The notes beneath the pieces are model-generated. The model was not told the DNA's origin, searched no databases, and saw only the letters and a program-made list of their open reading frames with translations. A DNA stretch of 35,000 bases from Chrysomallon squamiferum. Lineage: Eukaryota > Mollusca > Gastropoda > Neomphalida > Peltospiridae. Both the position numbers and the translations under genes were made by a program. The stretch is from positions 4,115,879-4,150,878 of the forward strand of contig CM022679.1 of the NCBI GenBank assembly GCA_012295275.1. The letters run 5' to 3'. This document shows positions 22,323 to 32,930 of this stretch, piece after piece; position 1 is the first letter of the stretch; each line of letters starts with the position of its first letter.

Positions 22323-22740
22323 AATTTGCCATAATGAATCAAATTTTCGAATTAAACCCCAACAAGAAAAAATAAAAAAATAAAAAAAAAAAGAAAGAAA
22401 ACAGGAAAAATAAAGAAACAAAAAAGAAAAACAAATAGAAGGAAAAAAAAAAAAACATAAAAACATAAAACAAAAGCCCCCCCCAAAAAAAAAACACCAA
22501 AAAAAAGAAAAATCAATCCCAAACTCCTCCCAACATTCAATCTATGTTGAAAATGGTAATGAAAAATGGTATGCACTGACTGATATCTGATATCAAACAA
22601 TAAATAATAAAAATAATATTCTAAACTATCAAATTAGCAAACATCGCTAACTTTTAATACTGAATTAAACATAATAAGCTATCATCCGTTATTAAATATC
22701 AGTTCCGTTTTAGCGACCATATATTTTTTTTATTATACAC

Positions 22741-22775
<35 letters not shown>

Positions 22776-23302
22776 TTCATGTTTCTATGTTGATATCTAT
22801 TTTTAACAAATAGTTGAACATGATATGTTGTCGTCTATTTGTAACGCATAATTTAACACAATATGCGATCACGTATTTTCATTACATAGTTCAAAACAAT
22901 ATTCTGTTATCTTTTTTAAATAATCATTATAACATGTTAATAATGATAATTTATTTGTAACATGATATGAGATTATGTATTTTTAATACACAGTTTAACA
23001 TGATATGCGAAGACAAGGTACGACAGGCACACGCCAAAATGATGATGTTTGGTGGAATGATGGTTGGAGCGATTGTACTGGGCGCAGTATCCGATCTGTA
23101 AGTCATTATTACGTAAACAACAGAAAACAATGTCAGCACAAAGTGTATCATCTTTGCAAAAACCTTCAGCTGTAAGCAAGACATACTACCAGAGAACATT
23201 AACCAGTTATTTGTTTCTCTATACATTTAAGTTTAAGAACTGATTTTTTTTTTTTTTTTTTTGGCTGAAATAAAAATTAATACTGAAGAAGAAAATAAAA
23301 GG

Positions 23303-23339
<37 letters not shown>

Positions 23340-23966
23340 AAGAAAAAGAAAGAAAGAAAGAAAGAAAGAAAGAAAAACAAAGGATAAAATGGATTCCGGC
23401 GATAATGATGGATTAAAGAAACATAAAAAGTAAATATATAATTATACGTGTTACTAAACTGTTCTGAAAGCAAATAGAATTATATATGGGTTTTTGGTCG
23501 TTTTTTAAAAACAGGTTCGGAAGAAAAAGACGCTGTTTGGAGCTCTGCTCTTCCACGTTGGGTTTGGGGTGGGGACATCATTTGCTCGAAGTTTCGAGGT
23601 TTTCGCTGCTCTTCGATTTATGCTTGGAATAGCGCAGAGTGGAGTGTACCTGTCAGCCTTCGTCATAGGTAAAACAAACAAACAAACAAACAAACAACAC
23701 TGAGAAACAAACAAACTACATTGACAAACAAGAAGTAAATAATAATAATAATGAAAATATTAAGTAGGAAGACGTCATCACCAGAATAGTAAGGGATAAA
23801 GAAAGATTAATCGTAGCATCATCAACAATATGACAAAATTAGAACTTGAACAACAAGTTAATTGTGATGATGATAATAACAAAAATGATGATGATGTTAA
23901 TGACAACAACAGAAACAACATTACTATTACTACAACTACTACTACTACTACTATTACTAGTACTAC

Positions 23967-24028
<62 letters not shown>

Positions 24029-24574
24029 TTATTGTTATTGTTATATAATCATTATCATGATCATCATAATAACACTATTTAGATGAAAAAAAAATTACCA
24101 AGATACGATTTATAATTATGTAAGGTTTATAACTTTGATATTAAACATTACAGGATGGTTACAGTATTTTCTTCAAGCGAAAACAATACTGTACTTCTCG
24201 TTAATGAGGTTCAAAAACCATGAGTCATGTACATGAAATATTAAACTATGACATTTACATTTATATAATTTTTAGGTATGGAGCTGGTAGGTCCCAGCAG
24301 ACGTGCGTTGGCTGGTATTGGTATAAAATTTTACTATGTAACTGGCATGTTTATACTTGGAGGTCTTGCCTATGCCATCAGGAATTGGCATTACCTTCAT
24401 CTTGCAGTTTCTGTTCCAAATATTCTCTTCATTTCGTTTTTCTGGTAAGTCAAATCTCTAGACCCAGAACACTGACACAGATACAAAGTTGATAGCGGAG
24501 AAATAGAACAAAAAAATAAGTATGCATTACGCAGAGAGAAAACCAAACATATACAGAAAAGAGAGAGAGAGTAT

Positions 24575-24642
<68 letters not shown>

Positions 24643-27600
24643 GCATTCATACAACAAACATAAGTCAGTATTCGATCATTCTAAAGTAAGGAATTTGCTT
24701 TGCAAATTCATTTATATTCATCACAAATATCCAGTTCAGCACGTATATACTTAAAAGCCCTTGTGGTCGTATTTCGAAAATAGAAAGACCCTTGCCAATG
24801 ACGAAAGAATTTTCGAAAAGAATAACTACATTAAGTAATCTAAATGTGCTGATTAAATCTTATCCCCTCAAGGATTCTGCCCGAGTCTCCTCGCTGGCTT
24901 CTTCAGAAAGGAAGAATTGACGAGGCCGAGGCAATAATTAAGAAAGCGGCCGCAGTGAACAAAGTGAAACTTCCAGACAGATTCTTTGACAAGGACGCGA
25001 ACACGTCGCAAGGCAGCGTGAGAGACCTGTTCACCAACAGAACTCTGTTTATACGAACTGTTATCATCTACATCAACTGGTAAGAAAGACTGGATGATAA
25101 TGGTTAACAAAAATAAAAGTTATTTTATATTTTTTTGGTTTCTTTAACTAAACGACAAAGAGCACTCTGAATAATTTTTTAAATATCTCGAGTCCCAAGC
25201 ATTAACTTTCTTAATATGAAAACAAAATAATATAAGCACAGATTACAGCAACAACAAAACGATCCGGAACTCTATTTCATATATAAAAAAATGGGTTTAT
25301 TTTATTTTATTTACTTATTTTTTTTAAATGTTTTCTTTCATTGTTTTTAATTAATAAAGATACATAGAAAAAAATATGTGTCGCCATTCTATTAACTATT
25401 GTTATTTATTAATTTGAAAGTATCTTGTATAAGCATCTTTCAGTCTCAGGAAAGAAATGATCGAGGTTCTTAATGATGTCGGTATCACCATACATGTACT
25501 GTGTGTCTTATCAAACAGTAACAGTTACCTTGATACGTGTTAGAAATACAAAACATCGAGTTTGTTTTTGATGAAGGTATCAACGAAAAACTCTGGTTAT
25601 CTTAATAATAATAATGATGACGTTACTAGATGATGATGATGATGATGATTATAGGTGATGATGAAGAATACGATCATGATGAATTTGATGATGATAATGA
25701 TGATGATGGTAATAATTCTAAGCCTATTATTAAATTCCAGGATGGTTATCAGCATGATGTATTACGGGTTAACTCTCAACGTGAGCAACCTCAGCGGCAA
25801 CATCCATCTCAACTTCGAAATCGCCAATGTTGTGGAGTTCATCAGCTACGTCATCATCATTCTCATACTTGGAAGAGTTGGCCGAAAGAAGGTCCACTGT
25901 ACGAGCATGATCATCGGTGGTTTGGCCTGCGTCTTTACCATATTTCCTGTACTATACGGCGGCTCTGGTTCGTAATTAAAACCGCTGCACTGCTATATTT
26001 CATATATTTCATGTTACAGTTACTTCAGTAATCACGATTAGGAAAAAATATTACTTTATGCACGTAAGTTTGATTTTAATTTTGATTTATATGTTTATTT
26101 ATTTAATTATTTGTTTATTTTTGACAAAATGACGTTTCCGATTCTAGGATGACAGATTTCTGTATCTCTGCTAATTGTAAACAAAAGTGTCATTTTATGC
26201 GTGTTTTGTGCATATTTGTATGTCAATATAAATTATCATTATATCTAAAAAAAAAAAAAAAAAAAACCTCCCAAAAAACAAAACAACAACAACTAACACA
26301 CAAAGCAACAACAAAGAAAATAAAATACAATAAAAAAATAAATAATAATAGAAAATAAACAAAGAAAGAAAAACAATAAATACATTTTAAGATTGACTAC
26401 GGACTAATGATTTATACACCATATCTCTTCTTCATTTTTTAATATCAAATAATGTATTTTTAATTTCTCCTACAGAAAAAGGTGTTGTCTTCGTGGTTCT
26501 TGCAATGATAGGAAAGATGTGTGTTTCTGCTGCTTATACCATCATCTACATATTTTCCGCGGAGCTGTTTCCTACTTTAATTAGGAATTCAGCGATTGGC
26601 TGGGGATCTGTGTTTGCACGTGTTGGTGGAATTCTGTCACCGTACATCGCAGATCTGGTAACACACTCTTCAGTAATTAAGTATTGAACAGTACATTAAT
26701 GAAATTAAAAAATAAGAAAAAGTTAAAGTATTAAATAAATAAATAATGATAGATAGATAGATAGATAGATGCAGGACTGAATAATATCAATGGTGAATTC
26801 CAATACATTTATTACGTTTTATACCGTAGATCTATATCTGTCTGTCTATATATATGTATGTGTGTATGTATGTATCTATGTATTTCTGTACATTTAGGGC
26901 AAATTCCTGGAAGGAAAGTTAGCCACCGCACTTCCCTTGTTAGTATTTGGCGCAGCTGCTGTTGTTGCTGGAATACTGTCTCTATGGTTACCAGAAACAC
27001 TCAATCGGCCCATTCCAGATACAATTGAGGAAGCAATACAATTTGAAAAGTAAGTTTGTCTAATGATGATGATGATGATGGTGCTAAGCAGAAACTAAAA
27101 ATATAATAAGTTATTACGAATTGCTGTAAAACAACACATCTTTGAATGGAGAGTCAATAAACAAAATTTCTAAAACAATGTAACCTCATTTCTACCAAGC
27201 AATATAAAGTATTTCATTCTGGATTCTTTATTTAAGAATAGTTAAAGTAATAAACCAATACTGTTTTTGACAGTTAAAAAACCTTACTCAGTCGACATGT
27301 AAATATTGTATGTGATTTACTTGCAACATCTCTTTATATCTTTCTAAAATGTTCCAATATCGGTTTCTATCTAACACGGATTCGTTCTCCAATAAAACGT
27401 ATCCTAATAAGTTTCTAGTAGTTTCTTACAGTACACTTTATACAATACGCTATATCCTGTTGGCATGTTCAAAGTGCTTAAATACAGTTTCTTGTATCTT
27501 AGGTCTAATACGGCCTGAAGGTTAACATGCACTGGTTGTAATGTCGAGTGCTGTCAGTATTATTAGTTTTTGAGGATTGATAGGCCCTGCTATGCATTCT

Positions 27601-28148
27601 CAGTTTACCCCTGGGCTTGTCCTCGATACCTTTATTAAACAGGCTCTCAATACTTTCCCACTGCTTGGGGCAGAGAGCCTTTTGTAAATGTCTTATTCTG
27701 ATTACAACTGTCTATCAGGTCTACTGAAGTTTAATATAGTATGTGCACTGTGTTATCTCATACTGTTTTAAAAAAATTAGCACTTTATAACGTACTAACA
27801 AATCTTTTTTTTTTTTTTTTTAATGCAGCTTTATTTTTTAAATATTTTTTTAAAAACTAATACTTGGTAAATGCCTTTTATAGACTGTCATAGAATAAAT
27901 TAACATATTATTTTTTTTTTTGTATGTTAATTTCGCCAATAGTCTGTATATAGAAGGTTTCACCGAATCTAACACACTTATTCTCTACTAAATCGTTTCG
28001 TTAAATTCAAAATCCGTCTCTTATTAAATTTCCCTGTTTGACTTTCAGTTCTAATGATGAGGGGACCAACGTGGACGTTGCAGAGAAAGAGAAGAAAGAC
28101 GTCACCGGCGTGGTTAACGAAAACTTTGTAATCGATACCAGATTGTGA
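20976..28148 (+). CDS. SLC22-family organic solute transporter, 10 coding exons (frame broken once)
   Basis: Seen: exons 20976-21118, 22041-22242, 22994-23097, 23515-23668, 24276-24444, 24873-25079, 25741-25967, 26476-26657, 26898-27049 and 28049-28148, all with GT-AG borders. The joined length is 1640 nt, one short of 547 codons, because the A-run at 23524-23528 lacks a base. Numbering here assumes it restored (546 residues, normal for SLC22). Family marks in order: N-terminal GDFG..QKR (11-19), glycosylated loop with Cys 49, 85, 98 and 120, DLFGRKK (149-155), PESPRWLL (261-268), GRVGRKK (371-377), AELFPT (431-436) and LPET..RPIPDT (494-505). Known: SLC22 proteins move organic anions, cations or zwitterions across the plasma membrane. 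Inferred: plasma membrane, 12 segments, anion- or zwitterion-type substrate because of Arg451. The ATG is the first after the in-frame TAG at 20931. If the missing base is real, the product stops at 23630-23632 after about four segments and the locus would be a pseudogene. Confidence 0.93.
21128..21151. repeat. Poly(T) next to the exon 1 donor
   Basis: 24 T starting ten bases into intron 1 of the transporter gene. Confidence 0.9.
21231..21260. repeat. (ATT)n in intron 1
   Basis: About ten ATT units. The rest of intron 1 up to 21550 is A-rich low complexity with a C8 run at 21469. Confidence 0.85.
21899..22012. repeat. (GTAT)n/(GT)n near the exon 2 acceptor
   Basis: Tetranucleotide array ending about 30 bases before exon 2. 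Confidence 0.88.
22041..22242 (+). CDS. SLC22-like exon 2: large extracellular loop
   Basis: Residues 48-115. The acceptor is AAATTCAG|G and the donor GAG|GTATTT, phase 0. This is the glycosylated TM1-TM2 loop: Cys49, Cys85 and Cys98 match conserved SLC22 loop cysteines, and CDAWVYD (98-104) matches the family motif C..W.YD. There are three N-glycosylation sequons at Asn56 (NDS), Asn67 (NES) and Asn93 (NGT). Residues 89-97 read DVDGNGTVD, an EF-hand-like loop core. A (GA)n tract starts six bases into the following intron. Confidence 0.9.
22249..22319 (+). repeat. (GA)n at the exon 2 donor
   Basis: 35 GA units starting at intron position +7 relative to GTATTT. Confidence 0.95.
22370..22510. 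repeat. A-rich tract in intron 2
   Basis: A with scattered G, T and C, including a C8 run near 22477. Confidence 0.75.
22743..22772. repeat. Poly(A) in intron 2
   Basis: About 29 A immediately before the 38-bp tandem array. Confidence 0.9.
22798..23014 (+). repeat. 38-bp tandem array ending inside SLC22-like exon 3
   Basis: Units start at 22798, 22836, 22874, 22912, 22952 (shortened by 12 bases) and 22978. The consensus is roughly TATTTTTAACACATAGTTTAACATGATATGCGATCACG. The last unit contains the functional acceptor (CACAG at 22989-22993) and the first 20 bases of exon 3. Units 1 and 3 keep an AG at the matching place. Confidence 0.75.
22994..23097 (+). CDS. SLC22-like exon 3: end of loop and TM2
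   Basis: Residues 116-149 and two bases of Leu150. FNMICED (116-122) occupies the place of the family's W.LVC.. motif, with Phe for the usual Trp, and gives the fourth loop cysteine (Cys120). TM2 is about 129-147. The acceptor is AATACACAG|TTT and the donor GATCT|GTAAGT, phase 2. An alternative donor, GCA|GTATCC, lies 11 bases upstream at 23087. It would join to exon 4 in frame but delete the SDLFG part of the MFS loop signature. The acceptor and the first 20 bases belong to a 38-bp tandem array that fills the end of intron 2. Confidence 0.88.
23244..23376. repeat. Poly(T), poly(A) and (GAAA)n in intron 3
   Basis: T19 (23244-23262), then A34 and about nine GAAA units (23303-23376). The T and A runs are complementary and could pair in the transcript. 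Confidence 0.88.
23515..23668 (+). CDS. SLC22-like exon 4: TM3-TM4, with a one-base deletion at its start
   Basis: From 23518 onward the frame [15 protein letters not shown]...[14 protein letters not shown] is clearly SLC22 TM3-TM4. Joined to exon 3 through the good donor, however, it is one base out: FGRK is in one frame and the rest in the next. Six rather than five A at 23524-23528 would give a perfect DLFGRKKTL. As read, the shifted frame ends at TAG 23630-23632. The acceptor is TTAAAAACAG|G and the donor CATAG|GTAAAA, phase 1. Confidence 0.87.
23926..24028. repeat. (ACT)n and (AAT)n in intron 4
   Basis: ACT triplets then about 20 AAT units. Confidence 0.9.
24276..24444 (+). CDS. SLC22-like exon 5: TM5-TM6
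   Basis: Residues 202-257 and two bases of Trp258. [13 protein letters not shown] (203-215) is the family's conserved E..GP..R cytoplasmic segment, followed by TM5 (about 214-235) and TM6 (about 239-260). The acceptor is AATTTTTAG|GT and the donor TTCTG|GTAAGT, phase 2. An independent (GA)n tract starts about 115 bases into the next intron. Confidence 0.92.
24561..24639 (+). repeat. (GA)n in intron 5
   Basis: GA units with two short interruptions, purines on the + (sense) strand. Confidence 0.95.
24873..25079 (+). CDS. SLC22-like exon 6: central cytoplasmic loop and start of TM7
   Basis: Residues 258-326 and two bases of Trp327. It contains PESPRWLL (261-268), a hallmark of SLC22 and sugar-porter proteins after TM6, then [16 protein letters not shown] (269-284), a basic/acidic helix typical of the SLC22 central loop. 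TM7 begins near residue 315. The acceptor is CCCCTCAAG|G and the donor AACTG|GTAAGA, phase 2. This exon is GC-richer than its flanks. Confidence 0.93.
25629..25712. repeat. (GAT)n in intron 6
   Basis: GAT triplets, partly degenerate, ending about 30 bases before exon 7. Confidence 0.8.
25741..25967 (+). CDS. SLC22-like exon 7: TM7-TM9
   Basis: Residues 327-402 and one base of Glu403. [14 protein letters not shown] (334-347) matches the family's YYGL.LN...L.G.. stretch and carries two sequons (Asn340, Asn343). TM8 is followed by GRVGRKK (371-377), the second MFS loop signature, then TM9. The acceptor is AAATTCCAG|G. The donor is CTG|GTTCGT (phase 1), weaker than the others but the only choice that keeps frame into exon 8 and gives GGSEKGV. 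Confidence 0.9.
26248..26380. repeat. A-rich tract in intron 7
   Basis: A20 followed by AACAAC- and AAAT-type sequence. Confidence 0.8.
26476..26657 (+). CDS. SLC22-like exon 8: TM10-TM11, substrate-site arginine
   Basis: Residues 403-463. [22 protein letters not shown] (TM10 and its end) then RNSAIGWGS and [14 protein letters not shown] (TM11). Arg451 stands where cation-type OCT1-3 have aspartate and where organic anion and carnitine-type members carry arginine. The acceptor is CTCCTACAG|AA and the donor CTG|GTAACA, phase 0. Confidence 0.93.
26898..27049 (+). CDS. SLC22-like exon 9: TM12 and LPET motif
   Basis: Residues 464-513 and two bases of Asn514. TM12 is about 472-494, then [16 protein letters not shown] (494-509), the conserved C-terminal SLC22 signature. 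The acceptor is TACATTTAG|GGC and the donor GAAAA|GTAAGT, phase 2. The preceding intron contains (AAAT)n, (GATA)n and (GTAT)n repeats. Confidence 0.93.
27050..28048 (+). other. Intron 9 of the SLC22-like gene
   Basis: 999 bases from GTAAGT to TTTCAG. 27480-27730 is less AT-rich and holds a short hairpin (GGCTCTC/GAGAGCC near 27642-27679). It may be an old interspersed repeat, but no family is recognised. Confidence 0.7.
28049..28148 (+). CDS. SLC22-like exon 10: cytoplasmic C-tail ending DTRL
   Basis: Completes Asn514 and encodes residues 515-546, then TGA at 28146-28148. The tail is polar and charged (AEKEKKD), as expected for an SLC22 cytoplasmic tail. The last four residues, DTRL, fit a class I PDZ-ligand (S/T-x-hydrophobic at the C-terminus). 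The acceptor is TGACTTTCAG|T, and the frame follows from exon 9 without adjustment. Confidence 0.88.
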
Positions 28149-28700
28149 CCGTCGTGTCCAGCTCTGAATCACTGACAATCACTCGCTGATTGGAGTCCTT
28201 TATAATTACTGTTATTACTTTTGTATATTTAACCGCTGTAATCAGTGCAATCTTGAGTAACGGTACTGTCTTGTGACGCAAAATCTGAACTGGATAAATG
28301 CATTTCTAACGTCAAAAAGGAAAAGGTTCATTATGAAAGTATATTTTCAAACAGGAATATTTATTTGGGAACATATTTATTTGGATTTTAAATATGGCGC
28401 AATGGGTCATTTATATATAATAACGTATAATACATCATAAGAAAAATATTGTTTTCTAATTTCAGACGTTATTAATACTCATTTAGTTAACAATAATTAA
28501 TGCTGATATTGTATACATTTTTTTTATTTTTAACTCTTAAACATTCAGTTGTAATTGAATTCTTAAAATAATTTTTTTAATTTAAATTTTATTTCATTCG
28601 AATATAACATGCCATGTTTTTATATAGTGTATGTTTGGAGATATTATTATTATTATTATTATTACTTTTATCATAATAAACATATAGTATAAGTGATGCG
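28149..28700 (+). other. Probable 3' UTR of the SLC22-like gene
   Basis: AT-rich sequence after the stop with no open frame of note. The first AATAAA I see downstream is at 28675-28680, about 530 bases after the stop, so cleavage near 28700 is plausible. The end is inferred only. Confidence 0.45.
28675..28680 (+). terminator. Candidate polyadenylation signal AATAAA
   Basis: First canonical hexamer after the transporter stop codon. In such AT-rich DNA the hexamer is common by chance, so this rests on position only. Confidence 0.35.
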
Positions 28701-29935
28701 ATTACATTAGTACTGACAGAAAACATACTATACGGCACGGTGGCCTGAAATGAACGATAGAAAGAGACTTAACACAAGATACCATCATCAGTCCACTGTA
28801 ATTCTTTCACGCCACAAGTAATTATATTTATATTCGTTTATGTCGGTATAATGTTTTTACTCTTGCTGGCGTAGTCCTAAAATTAGTTTGTTTAGTGAAA
28901 TGAAGCGACGCGGTGTCTTTATATTACACAGAAAGAGAAACAGACATGTGGACACAGAGGGACTATAAATGAGAAGTTGACAAAGAGATAAAAGTAATGG
29001 TAATTGAAGGACAGTGTACAGACTCGCTGATAAACAGGTAGGCTAGTTGCTAGATGTGTGTATAGACGGGTAAATGACGATGTATATTATACATGTACAC
29101 ACAGTTAACGAGAAAAAGAATTACTGAGTTATAACACACATTTAAACAATACAAATTGTATATCATTCACATGAACCTGTACATTAACATGATAGGAACC
29201 ATAACAATGGATAATAAAAATTAAAAAAAAAAAAAATTTATCACTGACCTTTTTTATTTTATTTTATTTTGTTTTCTATTTTTTATTTTTTGTTACTGAT
29301 ATTTTTAAACCAAATTAAAAAAAAACAAAAAAAACAACAAAGTAAAACAAAACATCATTATTTGTAGTTGTAAAACACGTCTGTCACATTGTTATTTGAT
29401 AGACGAACAATACCACGGTTTTTATTTTCAGAAATCAAAAATCTTTATTTCAAGATGTGTTATATGAAGTATTATTACCTTTTCAAACGATATGCCTGTT
29501 TGTTCTTTATTAAGAACAACTTCCTTGTTTGTCAGTACGAATTCATAGCCATATAAATGACCAATATTATTGTCCTTTTATTTGCTATTGTCGTTGGATT
29601 TTATTTCAATTTTTTTTTTCTGGAAAGTCATAATTCTTTATCTTCATACAAAAGAACGTGTCGCAGTGTGTTATTATAGACGATCAATAGCAAATGTCTC
29701 GTTACAAGGAGTTTTCAACTAATTCAGTATTTCACCAATAACTGAATAAAACCTTGATAAATGTAATTACTTTGTGAACTAATTAACCGATATCTTATTG
29801 ATTGAAAACATTAACATAAAAAAAAAGCAAAAAAAAAAAAAAGCCAAATAATGGATGTAAAAAAAAATAAAAAATAACAAAAAACAACAACAAACAAACA
29901 ACACAAAACGAAAACAACAACCACAACAACAAAAG

Positions 29936-29969
<34 letters not shown>

Positions 29970-30048
29970 TTACTAATGGTAATTTAAGAAATCCAATAAC
30001 AAATAACAAGGTTGATGACCCATTTCACTGAACTGTATTTCAGGTGTA

Positions 30049-30079
<31 letters not shown>
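30049..30079. repeat. Poly(A)
   Basis: About 30 A in intergenic DNA. Confidence 0.9.
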
Positions 30080-30081
<2 letters not shown>

Positions 30082-30307
30082 AATTAAAATAAAAATAAAA
30101 CTATCTACATCTAATCTGCATATTTTGAGTTATACTTTATTATTTTTGTTTTCGAGTGCAATCTTAATTATTGAAGAAGTATAAACGCAAACACATGCAA
30201 ATAAAAACAATAAAAATACAGCTTCTTTTCTTTTCTTTTCTTTTTAAAAAGTAATTTTTCTTTGATTTGTAATCACGATTTCCTTTCATGTAGGGCTTCT
30301 TGTGTCA

Positions 30308-30338
30308 AAAAAAAAAAAAAAAATAATAATAATAAAAA

Positions 30339-30369
<31 letters not shown>

Positions 30370-30400
30370 AAAAACATTAAAAATAAAATAAATAAATTTG
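30308..30400. repeat. Poly(A) and (AAAT)n
   Basis: A16 then AAT and AAAT units. Confidence 0.85.
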
Positions 30401-32376
30401 TTTTTACAAATTCTGGTCTATCACATAGGCGGTATTTCAAATATTCAGAAAGAAAAACATATCAAGTATTTCCTGCACCTCTAAGCATTTTCTGATAAAA
30501 TGCGCAAAACGAATTAATATCTTTTTTTGAAAATCCAACACCGATTAACCCTTATTCCTCCAACTTCAAGAATACTTACAGGAAACAAATATAATAATAT
30601 CCAGGCATATTTTTATTCATTTATGTTATTTTTGTCGGGAATAAAAATCTTGTAGTCTGAAAATCAATATTTTTGTAGCCAAAATTTTCTTCATACAAAT
30701 TTTTTCTTCATTTCTTTCTTGATTTTGGATTTTATTTTTGGATTTTTTTCTTTTTTTTTTTTTTCTTCTAAATTGTATGCTGTACTAGCTTAGATCTTTT
30801 ACGAGATAAAAAGATTTGCAACTGAAAAGAAAGGCTAATTGCAACACTACATTAAATTTTCATGTTAATCTTCTGACTGACTTTCTGACAGTTTCCCTTA
30901 TTCAATTTAGTCGAAACAAATTTTAGCTGAGCGCATCACGATTCCTTTTTTTACATTTTTTTTTTTCTTTTTCGATTTGTTGTTTCTCTTATTATTTTTT
31001 TTATTTTTCTGGTGTTATTTTAGACGAAAGAGTGGTGATTTTTTTTGGTTTTAAGTAATTTTATTTGAATTACTTATTTTATTTCATTATTATTTTTTCA
31101 TTTTTTTCTCTTTTTTTTTTTCATTTTATCGAGGGCTAAGAATAAATGTGTATCTTTCACGAAACAAATGGAGCAGACATATCGCTATTTTTTTTCTGAT
31201 TTTATTAAATATTTTACATTCTCGCTAATCAATAAAACTGACAAGCAATAACAAATATGCATCAGATGATATATCTTAACAAGCTGATTAATTCGAGTGT
31301 ACATCATGTCTATTCCACTGACAGTTAGCGAAACACATACCCAACCAGTGGATGTTATCTACGTTCGAAAGGAAACCAAGCGCTAGCTTCGAATGTATTT
31401 TTTTACACAAACAGTGGTCTGCTGAATCCGAAGTCCATTGAATCATTTTAAATGTTATATTTTAATATTTAATATAAAATATATATATTTTTGTTTTGTT
31501 TTTATCAGTATTTTTTATTTGCCTTTTGAGTTCTGTCTACAAAGAAATTGTCTTCAAAAATTTCTGAACAGCAATGAAAAGATACAATATTTATTTTTCG
31601 TTTTATTATTTAACATCCTACATTGTTCAGTTCACTGTATATGTTTTTAAATTTGTATAAGCCTCTAAGATTTGAGCAATACAGGAGTCTCACAATATTA
31701 AACAGTTCCATAGTTACATGAAGAAAAAATAGCGGCAAGTGACTCAAAACAAAATTTGTTTTCTAGTGACGTTAAAATACTAACAGAAGCGAAAGTATCC
31801 ATTAAACCTATCATGCTATCTTAGATACAGATAATACACAATCAGAAACTCAGAAACACGTATAAACAACCACATACACCTGCCAAACCTACGCACTGAC
31901 TAACACAACCGTATACATTATTATTCTTTTTTACATTCGCGTATTAATCGAACCGATGCGCACAACAATGTTTAAATATATTGACTTACGTCTTGTCTAC
32001 GACTCCGCACAATGCACAGGTTTTATTAATTTTTAACGATTAACCACAACACCTTGGCAAACCTCTGCCTCAGAGATCGAACAAAATGTCATCGTTTGTC
32101 ATTCTCGTGTACGTAGGTTGTGTGAATGTGTGTCTATAAAATATCGAAAAAGTGCGCGAAGTTAATCAATTAATTGTGAAGAATTTCATGCATCAGCGTC
32201 TCAGATTTCCACTCTACAAGGTTTTACAAGAAAATGCCAATAAAACAGTCGTTAAGAATCGCGTTGAGAATTAGGTAACGAGTTTTAATGTGGCAGCTGC
32301 TAAGTTACACCGGCTCACAATAAAATAAACAGGTGACATGAATAATGGGACAGAAAAAGAAAGATAGAAAATAAGA

Positions 32377-32453
32377 AGAAAAAAAAAAAAAAAAAAAAAA
32401 AAAAAAGAAAAAGAAAAAAATTATAAAGAAAGAAACAAAAAAAAAAAAAAAAT
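32377..32453. repeat. Poly(A) tracts
   Basis: A28 and a second A16 separated by AAAG-type sequence. Confidence 0.88.
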
Positions 32454-32785
32454 CTACTAAAGAAATAAAATAAATGTTAGCTCAGATTGATGTTGAGTGT
32501 AAGGAAGACAGAATGAAAGAAGAAATAAAAAAATGTCAAAACAAAGAGTTGGATGGAAAGATTGATAAATAAGAAAGAGAAAAAGAAACAAGAAATAAAT
32601 AAATAAATTAAGTTTAGGTAATCTATATAGAAAGAAAAAAGCTATAATCCTAATTATACAAATATGGCGCTTAGTGTTCGAGAAATCTCAGCCAGTATTA
32701 AATTCTGTGTCGTCGTCGATTACTTGAACACTTTAATATAACAGCAACGTAGGCGTATGATACGACACGCCAATGACGTTACTAA

Positions 32786-32930
32786 CAATAACAGAAATAA
32801 TAACAACAACAATAACAACAATAATAATAATAATAATAATAAATAATAATAACAACAACAACAACAACAACAATAATAATATTGACGATGATGATGGTGA
32901 TGATAAAGATGATAAAGACGATGATTTAAT
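32786..32930. repeat. (AAC)n/(AAT)n and (GAT)n array
   Basis: Triplet array passing from AAT and AAC to degenerate GAT. The asparagine/aspartate reading frame over it is an artefact. Confidence 0.85.

Noticed and set aside
22075-22375. Long frames through exon 2 ending in RERERE or SLSLSL
   Set aside because: The + frames run past the exon 2 donor into the intronic (GA)n; the - frames are its complement.
25630-26031. 133-codon + strand frame overlapping exon 7
   Set aside because: Wrong frame over exon 7 preceded by (GAT)n translation; the SLC22 frame with proper splice sites explains the region.
32087-32143. Short hydrophobic start (MSSFVILVYVG) and a TATAAAATA
   Set aside because: The TATA-like box lies downstream of the ATG and the frame stops within 18 codons.
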